Part shown: piece by piece, positions 12,027-24,356 of the stretch
Layout: the number at the start of each line of letters is the position of its first letter
Position numbering within the stretch: the first letter of the stretch is position 1
Source of the DNA: Steromphala cineraria
Taxonomy: Eukaryota; Mollusca; Gastropoda; Trochida; Trochidae
NCBI GenBank assembly: GCA_916613615.1
Contig: OU744724.1
Coordinates: 23,298,171 to 23,362,170, forward strand
Reading direction: 5' to 3'
Length of the DNA: 64,000 nt
Translations under genes and position numbers: made by a program
Notes under the pieces: model-generated
What the model was told of the DNA's origin: nothing
The model's input: the letters and a program-made list of their open reading frames with translations, nothing else
The model's database searches: none

Positions 12027-14229
12027 TTTTATGTATACTTATTTTCAAGTTAAATAATGCATGGGAATAGGGGACCACAGTAGAGCTAGTTCTTAATGCC
12101 ACTACAAATGATTATATACAATTATTAAAGAAAACATGTTTTCCTCTCAAGATATAAAATTGTAAATATCACATACAAAACAAATTTGCCAGTTATTGTT
12201 TTTGTCAATATAATATAACCATATATCTATTGAAACATATAATGGATTTTGTAAGGTATCTGCCTACATTTAACTTTCATGTTAAATTAAGCAAGCAAGG
12301 TAATGAATATACTGGAAATTTTGAAGACTGTTGTTTTCTTTAATATTTTCATTGTTATATAGTGTTTGTTCACACAAAAAACTAAGCAACATGTTGAATT
12401 AGGATCATGAACATCTTGTATAAATTGCTTGAATATTGTGGTGAATTGTGTTCAAGCAGTGTGAATAATGATCTGATTTAATGCTATAATCTACCCCAAA
12501 AGTGATTCTGGCTACATTATTTCTTAATGTATGGCCACTTAGAATGTGTACATATTTTTCTGGTAAAAGATCCTTGTTGCTTATTTTTTGTGAGGACTAT
12601 ATCATATATGAATCTTGTATAAATATCTGTGAAATTGAAGAACTTATTGACAGATAACAAAAAATGTTTGTTCTCATTTCCAAAGAAAACAATTTAATCA
12701 AGTAGGGTAATAGTCAGTACTATTTACATTTAGCCCTTTAATTGATTGTGACATGGTCACATGGACAGATAATGGTAGGATATCTTCAGCAATTTTCAGA
12801 AGATATCAACTAATGATATTACACCACATGGAAGCAACAACACATAATAATAATAGGATCCACTTGACGTGACACATAGTTTTTGATGTGGAATATGTCA
12901 AACTTCAAAAATATTTATCTTTTTTTATTAAGAAAGTTTTCAGAATGTTGTTGACCTTCTTCTAATATCCATGAGACCCATCTCCCTTTTCCATTTTAAA
13001 CAATTACTATGTATACATACTATTTTGGCTATTAAATTATAACGATGCAAGTTTTATCAAATTCATATAAACTTTAATACAAGATTGATGGAATTTTATT
13101 CAAATTGAGGCACATTAAATTGAGAAAAAAATCAGTGTCACTTTTGTGAGTTACTCATAACAATCACAGAATAACATTAATAGTTTGCATTTATTCAGGA
13201 AGGTATGGATGTCATATCAAGTTCACTTAATACATGGTTGGTGGTATTTTATTCTAATTGGAGCCACCTGAAATTATAAGATATACTCCATCTCTGTGTC
13301 TCTGATAAGCTTGTCCAAAACAGTCATACCATATATATATCTTTTTCTTACATACAAACCCCTAAAATATTTAGTATTCATTTAACAATAAAAAAGGTAG
13401 TTTGTGTGCTTCATTGATTAATGCAAAAACATACATCACAGGAATCTCACGGATTGAATCTCGATGATCTTTCAAATAAATTCAAGCTGAAAGGTATGAG
13501 AACTTATAATCAAAAACACAATAAATTATGAAATCTATTAAAGCTGAGTCCCAAATCAAAAGTGAAAACCAATTAATCTAACAAATAAATTGATATAATT
13601 TGTTAATGAATGAACCAAGCACAATACATTTTAAATACTTAACATATTTTAAATATAAATGTATAGATGTTCATGTTGAAGTTTCTGGAAAAGATGTTTG
13701 AACTTGATTTTTCTCCATTAATGCTGGTTTTGGTTTTACTCATGTTTATGAATATATGGTGATATATATGTAAAAGAGTTCTAATTTATGGTTTTATATA
13801 TCCATGGTGAAACATCTACTTTTATTGAAAAAATAAGAAACAAATCATAAAATAATAATTTAATAACATTTATTTAAATAAATCATTAAACGTCATTACT
13901 TTATCAAAGTTTATAATGTTGATTTTAGTAAACCTTGAACAGCGTGCTGTATCGAACGTGAATATGTCTAACACATTCTCAAAACATTATTATTACGATG
14001 ATAAACCAAAATATGACAGAAATGAAGAAATGAAGTGACCAGAACAAATCCTCGAGTGTTTTGATGGGCTGAAATTATTCTGCCCTTATTTTAATTTGGT
14101 TTGACAGTCATCGATCTCGTCGTTTCTGTGACAGCTCTCTTGTCACATCTCCTTGGTTCAAAACAGACAGTTGGGATGCTAAAAAGTACTTCTAATCCTT
14201 TTTGGATCTGTGTGTACAGACATTAACAG
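12027..14229. other. very AT-rich tract, possibly 3'UTR or intergenic
   Basis: No gene or dispersed repeat is recognised. AATAAA-like hexamers occur (for example in the 13385-13580 interval). If 11858-12026 is a terminal exon, its 3'UTR lies in the first part of this tract, but no clear cleavage site can be chosen. Confidence 0.4.
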
Positions 14230-14832
14230 CACAGGGATGCTCAACAATGAAAAATAGCCTTAATAAGATTAAATGATCGGGATAAATCTGGAAAAACCCT
14301 CAGAAGCGTCATCGGATAGTATACCTAGCAACAAGGCCCGTAACCCCTAAGATGGCGGACGTTGCACACGGCACGCATCGTGACGTCATTCTAATAAGAT
14401 CTATAAGATGCATTGTGTAAGAGATGAAGAGAATTCAGTGAATGGTTCTTGAGATATCCCGCTAACAAGCCTAAAATGCAGGTTTCAATGCTGAAATTTT
14501 CAAAGTCTCGCTGTGACCTTGAAAATAATGTGAAGGTCACCAAAATCGAATGGGCCCGGCACCTTCCCAATAAGATAGATTGTGTAAGTTATGAAGAGAA
14601 TCCAGTGATATCCCGCTGACAAGGGTAACATGTCAAAGTCTCGTATTGACCTTGAAATGAAGGTCAAGGTCATGAACCTCTAGAGGGACCTTGCTCTCAT
14701 GGTGATGAAGCTATATACAAAAATGAAAAGAATCAGGTCAATAGATTTGGAGTTATTCAATTTCATCAGTCGGGACGTACGTACGTGCGGACGGACGCTG
14801 CTCAATACGTTAAGCGCGAAGCGGGGGATAAC
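14230..14832 (+). repeat. dispersed repeat rich in GACCTTGA/TCAAGGTCA motifs
   Basis: A GC-richer block with internal partial duplication: 'gattgtgtaagttatgaaga' at about 14578 resembles 'cattgtgtaagagatgaaga' at about 14411. The phrase 'gatatcccgct' follows in both, and TGACCTTGAAA recurs at about 14516 and 14648. It ends in 'gacgtacgtacgtgcggacg' then 'aagcgcgaagcgggggataa'. The centre has back-to-back TGACCTTGA and TCAAGGTCA. A related piece lies at 10191-10385. Class unknown. Confidence 0.65.
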
Positions 14833-16827
14833 TAGGAAGTGTTTTTTCTCGTATAAACAGACGTTTTAACCATACACCACATCATCTTAAATTTGTTTTT
14901 GAAAATTCCTTTAAGTTTTTGTTAACTCAAATAAAAACTAAATTCTTCCATAAAACAATTTTAACTGTTAGTATTGGTTACATTTATCAAACAACCCTAC
15001 CCTTCAACAATTTAAATCTCGAAGAGCAACTGAACATTGTCTTTTAGTCGATAAGTTTCGACTGTTACAAAACGTATCACTTTTAAGCTAATCGACGTTA
15101 TAAAGTGACAATAGGAAGGTTCCATGTTGCGATTTCGATCGAAAAATGGACAATGACGCTCATCAATCACTTAAACGTTATTGTGGATTATTTTTGCATC
15201 ATTTAGAAAGACAGTTACGAGTTACTACTGTTTGATGTGTTACATAACTTCTATCCAAGTAAATTGGACGCATTGATTTGAATCCGCGAATTATATGACT
15301 TTTACAATTTTCCCTTGATAACATGTATTTACTGAATATTTGAATGTCATATTGAGGTGAATAATTGAGATCGGATTTATATAATGAATTATGCCATTTA
15401 AGTTCGATCAAAAGGAAAATTATACATGATGAAAATCAGGGAGTGTCTCTTTAGCATCCCTTTAACAAAAGTTAAAGCTGTATGAAATCTGGAACTCAAC
15501 TGTCACATTCAGTTAAATTGACAAATAAACAAATCCGTGTACTTATATCGGTAATACCTTAAGTAATTGCTAAACAAATTAACACATTTGATTTAATCAT
15601 TGTAGAATGAATGCGTTTTGATGCATGATATTCAACTTATAGAAATGGTGTTGACAATAAATGAAATCCAAGGTTGCATAGATTCCCCTACCTTAACAAA
15701 ATAGTTATGTTGGTAAAAATTCAGTATCATCACATGTTTCCTCATTACTGATATGTATGTATGCAAAAGGCCGTGAACATCTTGGTGTGAGGAGAATTAT
15801 TTAATGAAATGGCATATGATACCTTCCCACAAAAAATAGAAACACACAAATAAAATGATCATTTGCTATTTCCAGAACAATTTTAGATTATAAAATTCTA
15901 GACAAAGAGTAAACTATATTTGGAGAACATTTTGATTATTTAACATAATGCAATATAAATTGTTTCAGTTACATGAACACTTCAATCGAACCATTTTCTA
16001 TTTTGCGGAAGAGCTTACAACATTAGCCATGCACCGGTACATGTTCTTGGCAATACTTGTCAGTATTGAATTTTGGGAATAAACTTCATGGATTGGTAAA
16101 GAGCCCCTTTCATTGCTTTAGGCTCTAAGCCCGGCTAAGCCTTGCATTTGTCTAACAAATCTGGGTATCAAGACATTTAAAACGTTTCATTGTGAAAGTT
16201 CTATAATTAAATAACACTTCTATTCATTGCATTGAAAATAGGTTATCCTTTCCCGATCAATTTCCTGACTGCAGGTCACTGAGGACGTAGTCAGCTTTAG
16301 AACATCATAATCCTGCTATTGAAGCCCAGCCAGAACAGTTGGACCAGTCAGCTTAATACCTTTGCGTGTAGGAGTCAGACATTTGCAGCCTTTCAAAGCT
16401 GAAACGTCAATCTTCATTCAAGCAACATTGGACAATTTATTGGCTTCTTTTATCATAGCAAGGTACAAGTTCTCAAAATTGATAGATATATTATTAAGAC
16501 GCTTTTAACACAATTTTTGTATCATGACCATACCCATATAGCATTTAAGTCTTCTAACTGCAACAAAGAAACTAGAAACTTTTAAGTGATTTTGAATATC
16601 TGAATAGAGGGTGCATGGTTAAAACCGTTAAGATAAGAAATTATCGAATATTTTTTAAGAATTAGGTTGTTTTGTAAATTAAGAAAAGGGTAAAACTTAA
16701 CTGGTATACATTTGTATGTTGAATGAGTAGACTTTCATACAATATTTGATATGAATTGCGTTTTCATATTCTTTTTTATCCTTTTCAGACGTGGTTGAAC
16801 AAGATAGAATATCCATCATTAATGATC
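14833..16827. other. intergenic, nothing firm
   Basis: No supported exon or repeat. A strong-looking acceptor ('ttcctgactgcag') near 16263-16275 is followed by frames that close quickly. Confidence 0.45.
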
Positions 16828-17031
16828 TCATCTTTTTTTAATCGACCTTTTCTCAACGTGTATATATAGAAGATCAGTTCTGGCATCTCGTTTGTCGAAA
16901 TTAAAAGACCCGTCTGTGGCATCAACGTTCTTATCATCCATCCTTTTCATTAAAAGATTTGCTTTACCGCTTTGTGCCCTTTGCTCTCCTTCATTGATGT
17001 TATCACGCAGAAGGTCGAAGCAAAAAGAACT
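16828..17031 (-). CDS. possible prohormone-like terminal exon
   Basis: On the minus strand, a pyrimidine-rich stretch ending CCAG (17037-17032) precedes 67 open codons closing with TGA at 16828-16830. The peptide begins SSFCFDLLRDNINEGEQR and then carries paired basic residues at four places in about 40 residues. The sequence runs LLMKR, a 16-residue acidic segment ending in DKR, then DARTDLLYIHVEKR, then SIKKR. Closely spaced KR sites are what convertase-processed neuropeptide precursors show. There is no C-terminal Gly-KR amidation motif, no visible repeat of one peptide and no signal-peptide exon located. A basic nuclear or cytosolic protein tail, or a chance frame, remain possible. Confidence 0.3.
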   Translation of the reverse strand, partial: SSFCFDLLRDNINEGEQRAQSGKANLLMKRMDDKNVDATDGSFNFDKRDARTDLLYIHVEKRSIKKR

Positions 17032-19668
17032 CTGGTATCCGAGGGCAAAAAGGTAATTCGTGTCGAAACTAATTCTGAGTCGCACTTGTCTACACACGAC
17101 TCGAGGGCACATACTCCTTTTCACTTTATTAATGACACTAATGGTGAGATGAAGTATTCGGCCCCCTCATTCAATCCCCCATTTTCAAAATAAACTAATT
17201 CTGTGTTACCTCAAGATAAATGTTATAAATCTTTTGATTACATTTGCACGATGCTTTTAAACTTTCAAGTCAAAAATAGTTGCAAAGTTAGTAACAGGTT
17301 TTCTTACTGATGGCGTCCAAAATCTCCTTATCCTTAAAGAGTGACTCTGTGAGTTGATTGGAATCACATATACCAATTTATAACATTGTCATTTGATCGA
17401 GAATTAAAAGTGACACTATGAGGGTATATAGTCCGGCAGCCAAACCCCGATTTTTATGCGTTCATAGAATTCCTTTTTGCAGATATTGAATCCCTAAGGT
17501 ATATACTAAAGGAAATTGAGCATTTTGAGTAAATAGTGTTTTAATTGGATAGGATGAGTTCGGGATTTAAGTTATCCAGTCACATCAGGTAATTATATTT
17601 TTTTAGTGTAATAGAGAACAACTTTGATAAAATACAATTTCCTTATCATCATTCTATCATTTTTCTGAAAATATTTAATTTTTTGTAGGAAAATCATCGA
17701 AAAGGTCCAAAAAATTATCAATGTATGGATAAACGAGGTTTCAGCTAAAATTACATTATCATACAGGCGAATTTGGTTAATTGGTGTCATAATTTCCAGT
17801 GATAAGGAAATAGAAGATATTCAATGAATATATCCATTACATATCCTGCTGAAGCCACGACTACAATATTATTAGTACTTTTCAAAGCGTTAGCGAGGTA
17901 GATATACTGATAAAATATCACAAGTTTCATAAACATACATTTGGCACAGACGTGATATTCTATTGAGAACCCAAGTCGCATTATTCAAGAAAAAAATATA
18001 CCTCCAATTGAGGCAGACAATATGTTGAAAGCACGCGGGATAGCGGCAAATACATCTAAATTTTCGGTTTCTAAAAGTCAGTGGGGGAGGGGGGTAGTTG
18101 GTTAGCGGAAGAAAAGGGACGTTTTGTAACTGGCAAGTTACATTAAAATAGAATATTTCTCTCTGTCTATGATTGAGGTATATGAGGTTATAATGAGGAT
18201 TATAAAATCATAACCAAAGGAAATAGTACTAAGCTTTCAGTAAGTCTTATTGTATCTTCATCTTTTCATCTAAATTTAGAATTAACCTGTCACTTGATTT
18301 GGAAACTTTTATAAAACAGCTAGGGTATTTACGAGTAAATAAGTTTAAATAATATAAATGGTTTTAGGTAATAATTGGATGTGTGATTTCTACCTCTGCA
18401 TATATTCTTTTAGACGTTTATTGAAAACAGTTAGTAATTACATACATATCGTATACGTATATCATATATTACCAATTTTAAAGATGCCCTTTTAACAGAA
18501 ATGGTTTGAGTTGGGTCCCTCCACAATGAGTAGGTTAACATGCTCAAATTATTAAAGTCTAGTTTAACTCATATGTGGGCCAATAGTAACAAGCTGTGTT
18601 TTCATTCAAAATTAACAAAGAAACAATTTCGATACTTTCCTCATCAACCACTACTATAAATTGAATATTTCTCCACAATTTATCACAGAAAGTAAATCCC
18701 TAAATATATTCAAGGTCCATATGCGATACTGAACGCGCGGTCGAAACCTTGGATATTTTTATAGATTAAAAGTTTATGTAAGGGATTTGTTACTTAAAAA
18801 AACTTTTCACAAAATTGAAAACTGAAGGATTATGTAGTTTTTTTAACTACGCTATTAGAACTTGGGATATTTCTCCCTTCTTATGGTCATGTGATTCAAA
18901 TGGATTTAAAATCGGCTATGAAGAAGTTACTTTGGTCAGTTGTGTGTCAAATAAAATGATTACATATAATGAAACTGAAACTGAACTAAAAGTGCGAATT
19001 TGACATTCTGACATCCGTTCCCAAAAACACCATCTGACACAATGTCGTTCCTAAGATGTTAATGTATTCTATTTTCTGAACTCTTTGATTACCTGTCATA
19101 ATAAATTTATCACAATATGCTTCCAAATGTTATCAAATCTGTCCGAAAACATCAGCAGTATGCCTATAATACAGTGTATGTTCCAATCATCTCTTAACAA
19201 TCTTTTTTCACTTAACAAAGCATACATAATTTTGTCAAAATATAACAAGTATCAAGACTAAGATATTAAGAACAAAGTAATCATTTAGTTGTAAAAATAC
19301 AAACTGGACACACGTGCATTTATGAAGTGGATTTTTGCATATTTTGACGCCAAGGGTCACTTTCTCCGGGTTCTAGAAGACGCACCAATGCCTATTACAA
19401 ATTGGTCAAAGAAGAAAATATCTGTGAATACTACCTGAATTTTCACCTTAATTTCGTCCTCGGATTGCTTGATTATGAATCAACAATCTTAATTATTATC
19501 AATACAAATAAAACAAAATTTGATTGTGAGATCATGAAATTAGATTGAAATCTCGTTTATTTAATTTCATCATGATCAAAGATTTCATAATACAAACATA
19601 AGCGACACACGCTTTTGTAGCTCCTTTTGCTAATTGAACCATGTGTCAATGGGTAAGGAAACAATAAT
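17032..19668. other. intergenic or intronic AT-rich sequence
   Basis: No exon, repeat or RNA gene is recognised. A G-rich run, 'gtgggggaggggggtag', lies near 18081. Confidence 0.45.
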
Positions 19669-19730
19669 GGGGCAGTAGCACGTTTTTAGGGAATATAATG
19701 TGATGCCAGGAAATGGAAAATACATTGTTT
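19669..19730 (-). mobile_element. MITE-A copy 2, truncated
   Basis: GGGGCAGTAGCACGTTTTTAG followed by 'ggaatataatgtgatgcc' matches the right end of MITE-A in reverse complement. Only the terminal 60 bp or so remain, and the other end is absent. Confidence 0.75.
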
Positions 19731-20419
19731 GCGACTTGGTTGTTTCATGTAGTTGTGCCTATGGCGTACTATACACTTGTGCCAGTATATGAGTTAACGC
19801 TCTAAAAACACTAATAATAAGGTACTCGGGCCGTCAACAAGATATGTTATAGATATATTCATGTAATATCTCCTTTTCATTGCAATAGTAAAAAAGATGA
19901 CACCGATAAATCAATCCCGAACTCAACCATTCCAATTAAAACACTAATTACTCAAAATGCTCAATGATGACAAAGTGTCATCATTCAGTTCTTTTAGTAT
20001 ACACCTTAGGGGTTCAATATCTGCAATAAGAAATTCTATGGACTCACTTTCCCGGTCATGATGGCTGGCTGCCGGACTAATAAGGCCATAAGGTATAATA
20101 AAAAAAACAGTGGCCCGCAGAAAACGTAATTTTGAAAGCATATATAATGCAGTCGGAAAGAGGTTTAACTACAAGTTTGAAAGTGTTGTCATTTCAAATT
20201 GATAGCTGATGGCTACAGGCCCCCGGGTCATTAAAATACACCATTCCAGCTGCAAAACCGGAAATATAAAAACTATTTAAAAAACTCTGAGACGACCCAT
20301 GGATTTCTACGCCTTCATAATTACATAGTAAAAAGAAGGTCAGAAACTTATACCTACCCCATCACCTTGAATGTCAACCGCTACACTTACGTGACATGCA
20401 ATCAATTTAAACATATACT
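19731..20419. other. intergenic, nothing recognised
   Basis: AT-rich sequence with no supported feature. Confidence 0.45.
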
Positions 20420-20885
20420 TTGATGATATACCTATCGATCACAACTTACAGAACCTACCAATTCGTTGTAGTTATTTCTGCAAATCGAACGAAAGTTCAT
20501 CTCAGCTCAATTGGCTGCCAGAAGGAGGGATGTGACCGAATCAAGCGCTCTGATTTGTCGAACGGCGCACGTGGAAATTTGACCAATGTAAGGCGTTGCC
20601 ATTTCCGATTCATTCACGGCTGCGTGTTTGAATTACGGAAATTGTCGATATTTTCCCGTAGTCGGCCTGGCATTTGTTCAAAAATAGGGCTGGTGTCAGT
20701 GGTCAAAAGTTGGATGGAATACGAAAATTGGGCGAGATGTTCATCAAGTGAAAAGATTCATCTACGATTCCAATGCATTTTTTTGCGATGAATGTAGTCT
20801 TAATTGCACTGCACGTCAAAATAGTCGCCGTGTCCTGTTTTCGATCAGGTTATAGCGACTGGAGAGCACCCCCTTGTGTTTTCTA
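20420..20885. other. GC-richer island with CCAAT/E-box motifs and an open frame
   Basis: A plus-strand frame of 123 codons (20420-20791) is open, but its composition (KSDLSNGARGNLTN, Cys and Arg rich) matches nothing I know. The block is rich in promoter-type motifs on the minus strand: GCCAATTGAG, CAAATCAGAGC, ATTGGTC and CACGTG. It closes with CACCCCCTTGTG (about 20867), a partial match to the CTCF core. It may be a promoter or 5' exon, or an undescribed repeat. I cannot choose. Confidence 0.25.
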
Positions 20886-23707
20886 TATAATAGATCGAGA
20901 ATTACGCTTAAATCTTTATTTCCTAACCGATGTCGTTCAAATGTGAAACGTAGGTTTTTCACAACATATGAACACGATATATGAGTGCAAAAGTCCAGGT
21001 TTTGAAATTTTATTTTTAATTATATTGTTCACATTCATATCCGTGTGTAAAATGGCTTGATGCAATTGTATTTGAGGCGGATTACTTTTTTCCTGGCGTT
21101 ATGGCGGACACATAATTTCCTATGAATTTCAAACTTAATTTTCTCTGTTTTAATCAAGAATATGCTGAAATTATTCTAAAAATGATTCATGAAATAGAAA
21201 GCATTTCACGATAATGAAATGTAAATCCTTATTTCGAAAGTACTGGATTTATTATTATCATATATGACAAATATGATTTCGGATTGGCGTCCAAAATACA
21301 TGGACTACAAGTTTAAGAATAGTACAACCAATGTTATTTGGATAAATGAGAGTTATTTTAACTCACAAAAGTCTGTATTCTGCTATGTGACACTAAATTT
21401 CAATATACATTATTTTATCTTGTTAATTGTGAAAACACATTTATCAGAGTTTTGTGAGAGATATCAAAGAAAAACTAAAACATGAACGTTTGCAAAAAAA
21501 TGTTATTGCAATGGATGAAGGTCTTACTGACTTATAATCAAGTTGAAAATATTACACAATTCTGACAAACAAGTAAAAACTGGAGAAAAAATAAAACATG
21601 ATATTTCCTTTATTGTGTTTGTAGGAACGAAAGAAATAATTGTATCCGTTTTAAACTCAAAATAAATGTTATTTGCTTTTCTTCATAAACAAAATGGAAA
21701 CAAAAAAAATGTGAGTTTTTTACCTCAATGACTCTTATGTTACCCATGCTGAAGACTATTATTCTAACCATTAAAACGAAAAATCTTCAATCTTGAGGTC
21801 AGCTTTCATTTGAATTCACTCATCTGTAATTAAACTTATTTTAATCGAAACATTGTATTAAATTGACATGAATAATCGTACCACTCTAATGTTTTCAGTA
21901 AAGTGAGAAATTCCAAAGCTTCGCCTGCCGTACCAAATGCCTCTAAGTTCTATTTCATGTTCCTGTTGATGAAAGTGTAATTAATGTGTCGCTGCTATGG
22001 AATACTTCCCTTCCCACTCTGTCATCTGACTGTCGGTAACGGTTCAATTATTATTGAATTAAACCTGGGAGGCATGGTGTCAAATGTGTCGCATGAATCT
22101 TCTTGAAATAAATGTTATTCACTAGTCGTTTGAAACTTCAATCTAAGAACATATTGCAGGCAAAACCAAAACCAGTTAAAATCTAAAAGACGGAATTGTC
22201 GAACCCTGACATTCATGTTCAATTCAATGCCTTATTCGGTATAAAGGCCATAGGCCATGTACAGATATATATTTAATATGAGAGATGCATATCATACAAA
22301 CCAAATCTCAAACATAATGCTTCTCGAGTGAACTTGGAATATTAACATATTAGTTTTGTTCTCATATTGATTAACAATAACTTAATGTACGCATTATAAT
22401 CACAGACTTTAAAAGCCAACATGAATAATAGTTACCTTTCAAAAATTTTCAACAGATAGAAATAAAAACGGCATCACTGGTGATGACCTCAACGACAATA
22501 CTTATCAATTCAATACTAGCGCGTTAACCTGCAACTGCAACAACTCGGCCCTTAACAACTGCTTCCTTAACTTCCTTAATGTCTAATTCAGTTGTGTGCC
22601 AAGATGTCCATATGTTGCTTAAATAACTTCGAAGTAAAAAATATAGTCGGTAGATGCTAACCGTCAATTTATCGACGTAGTGCATTAGGAATTACAATGG
22701 AATTACAAGTGACGTCATGTCGGGTAAACTACTTATCAAACAAAGTAACAGAAAATGTTGATTCTGACTTTTCTGAAATGACTTTTGGTTGACGCTTTTG
22801 GTCAAATTGCTGCCATTGACGTTTGTCTGTATCATGTGACAAAAGTACAACTCTTTCCAAGGTTCAGTGTTTACCCGATATCGAGAGGGTAGGGTTCACC
22901 AACATGGCCGTCCTTCTATGTAGTTACCACAGAAGAACATTTTAGACATGTCCTGCATACGAACAGCTAAGTTCCATTTGCCTAGCAACGTCGACAATAA
23001 TATGTCTGTAGTTCTCCTTTTATCTTTTAACCGAGACATTTTGCAATTTCCTTACTGAAATAAACATTCGTGAAAGATCTGAATATCTTGAAAAATTTTA
23101 ATCCTTAACAATAGCATAACCGTTACGAAAGAATATTTTCGAAAACAATACTATTTAAAAGAAATTGACTTTTGCAAAGATCTGCCATTAACAATTATTA
23201 GACACATGTACGATGTGTTTGTAAATGGGTATCCAAATCATACATAGTAAACAGTACTAAACACTACTTCAAAAATAAAATACTCTTCGTTTCCAGCAAA
23301 AAATTAAAACATATATGTAGTTTGACGTTTTTATTAAATAAATTTTTAAAAAATTATTCATTATAAACAGCATGACATCTAAAAACTACGGAAATGTAAT
23401 TAAATGCAGTCAATGATAGATATAAGGATTACTTTTTATGAATCCGGATTATTTGATCGTTATCTCGGCTCTTTTTATGATGTAAACTTAAGATACCTTG
23501 CAACAACACGACATCTGCAGATACAATTTGAAAAAGGACATACTGACACGTTAAAGGAAGGTCCCCAAAATAGATTCTACTACACTTTTTTGAGAGAATC
23601 TCCCATACTCTTGATACCAAGTACAGGAGAACTGAAGGTGATACCTCGCATCAAAACTTCCCGAAAGTAAAGAAAACTTATATTATCAAACTGATCATGT
23701 ACAGGCC
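20886..23707. other. intergenic, nothing firm
   Basis: AT-rich throughout. A frame of 88 codons at 23404-23670 has no splice borders or recognisable domain and is treated as chance. Nothing else is recognised. Confidence 0.45.
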
Positions 23708-24071
23708 TTAAAGGGGCAGTAGCACGTTTTTTGATAATTTTATAATTTGAATTTCTCACTGATAATTGTAAGTGAATGCTAAATGTATAATTTTGACAGT
23801 GTCAAAAATCTCATTACACAAGTCAATCATCCATAGTCAGAGGACAAAGAATGAAGATTCACATAAAATCCATTGGCGGCCATTTTTGTGTGAACACCTT
23901 TAATTCATTTTTTGTAAGAAAAGGAATCGCATGGCTAAACTTAACGTTATATATTGGAATTATTACTGCTCCATTTAGTTAAAATACATTGTCTTTCAAT
24001 TGAAATCATTAATTTTCATTTTCCTTACATCACCCTATATTCCCCCTAAAAACGTGCTACTGCTCCTTTAA
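23708..24071 (+). mobile_element. MITE-A copy 3
   Basis: 364 bp, the same length as copy 1 and nearly identical to it. It has TTAA-AGGGGCAGTAGCACG at the left and a slightly mutated right end (TGCTCCT-TTAA). It carries the shared interior phrases 'ccattggcggccattttt' and 'ggaatcgcatggctaaactt'. Confidence 0.9.
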
Positions 24072-24356
24072 GCAGAGAAACCATGTCAACTTCAACACTT
24101 TGCCAAGAAAAAGCTGTATCAGAGCTGCAAAACATAATGATAATGGCCTTTGCTAATAAGAGGAAATGCAATAAGATAAGATAATTATTTGTACAAAGTA
24201 CACCCTTTTTGGGCAGTTTACGAAATCGGCAACCAATCATGACAAATAGGAATATATACTTTAACTGTAGTACAAAATGTAAATATCACTTCCGGTCGCA
24301 CTCGGGTTTTCACCTCGTTACAGCCAGTACCCCCTTTTTTTTCATGCACATGAGTC
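24072..24356. other. spacer between two DNA transposons
   Basis: About 285 bp of unique-looking sequence between MITE-A copy 3 and the CGTAA-rich transposon. It ends in a T-run at 24334-24341. Confidence 0.5.
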
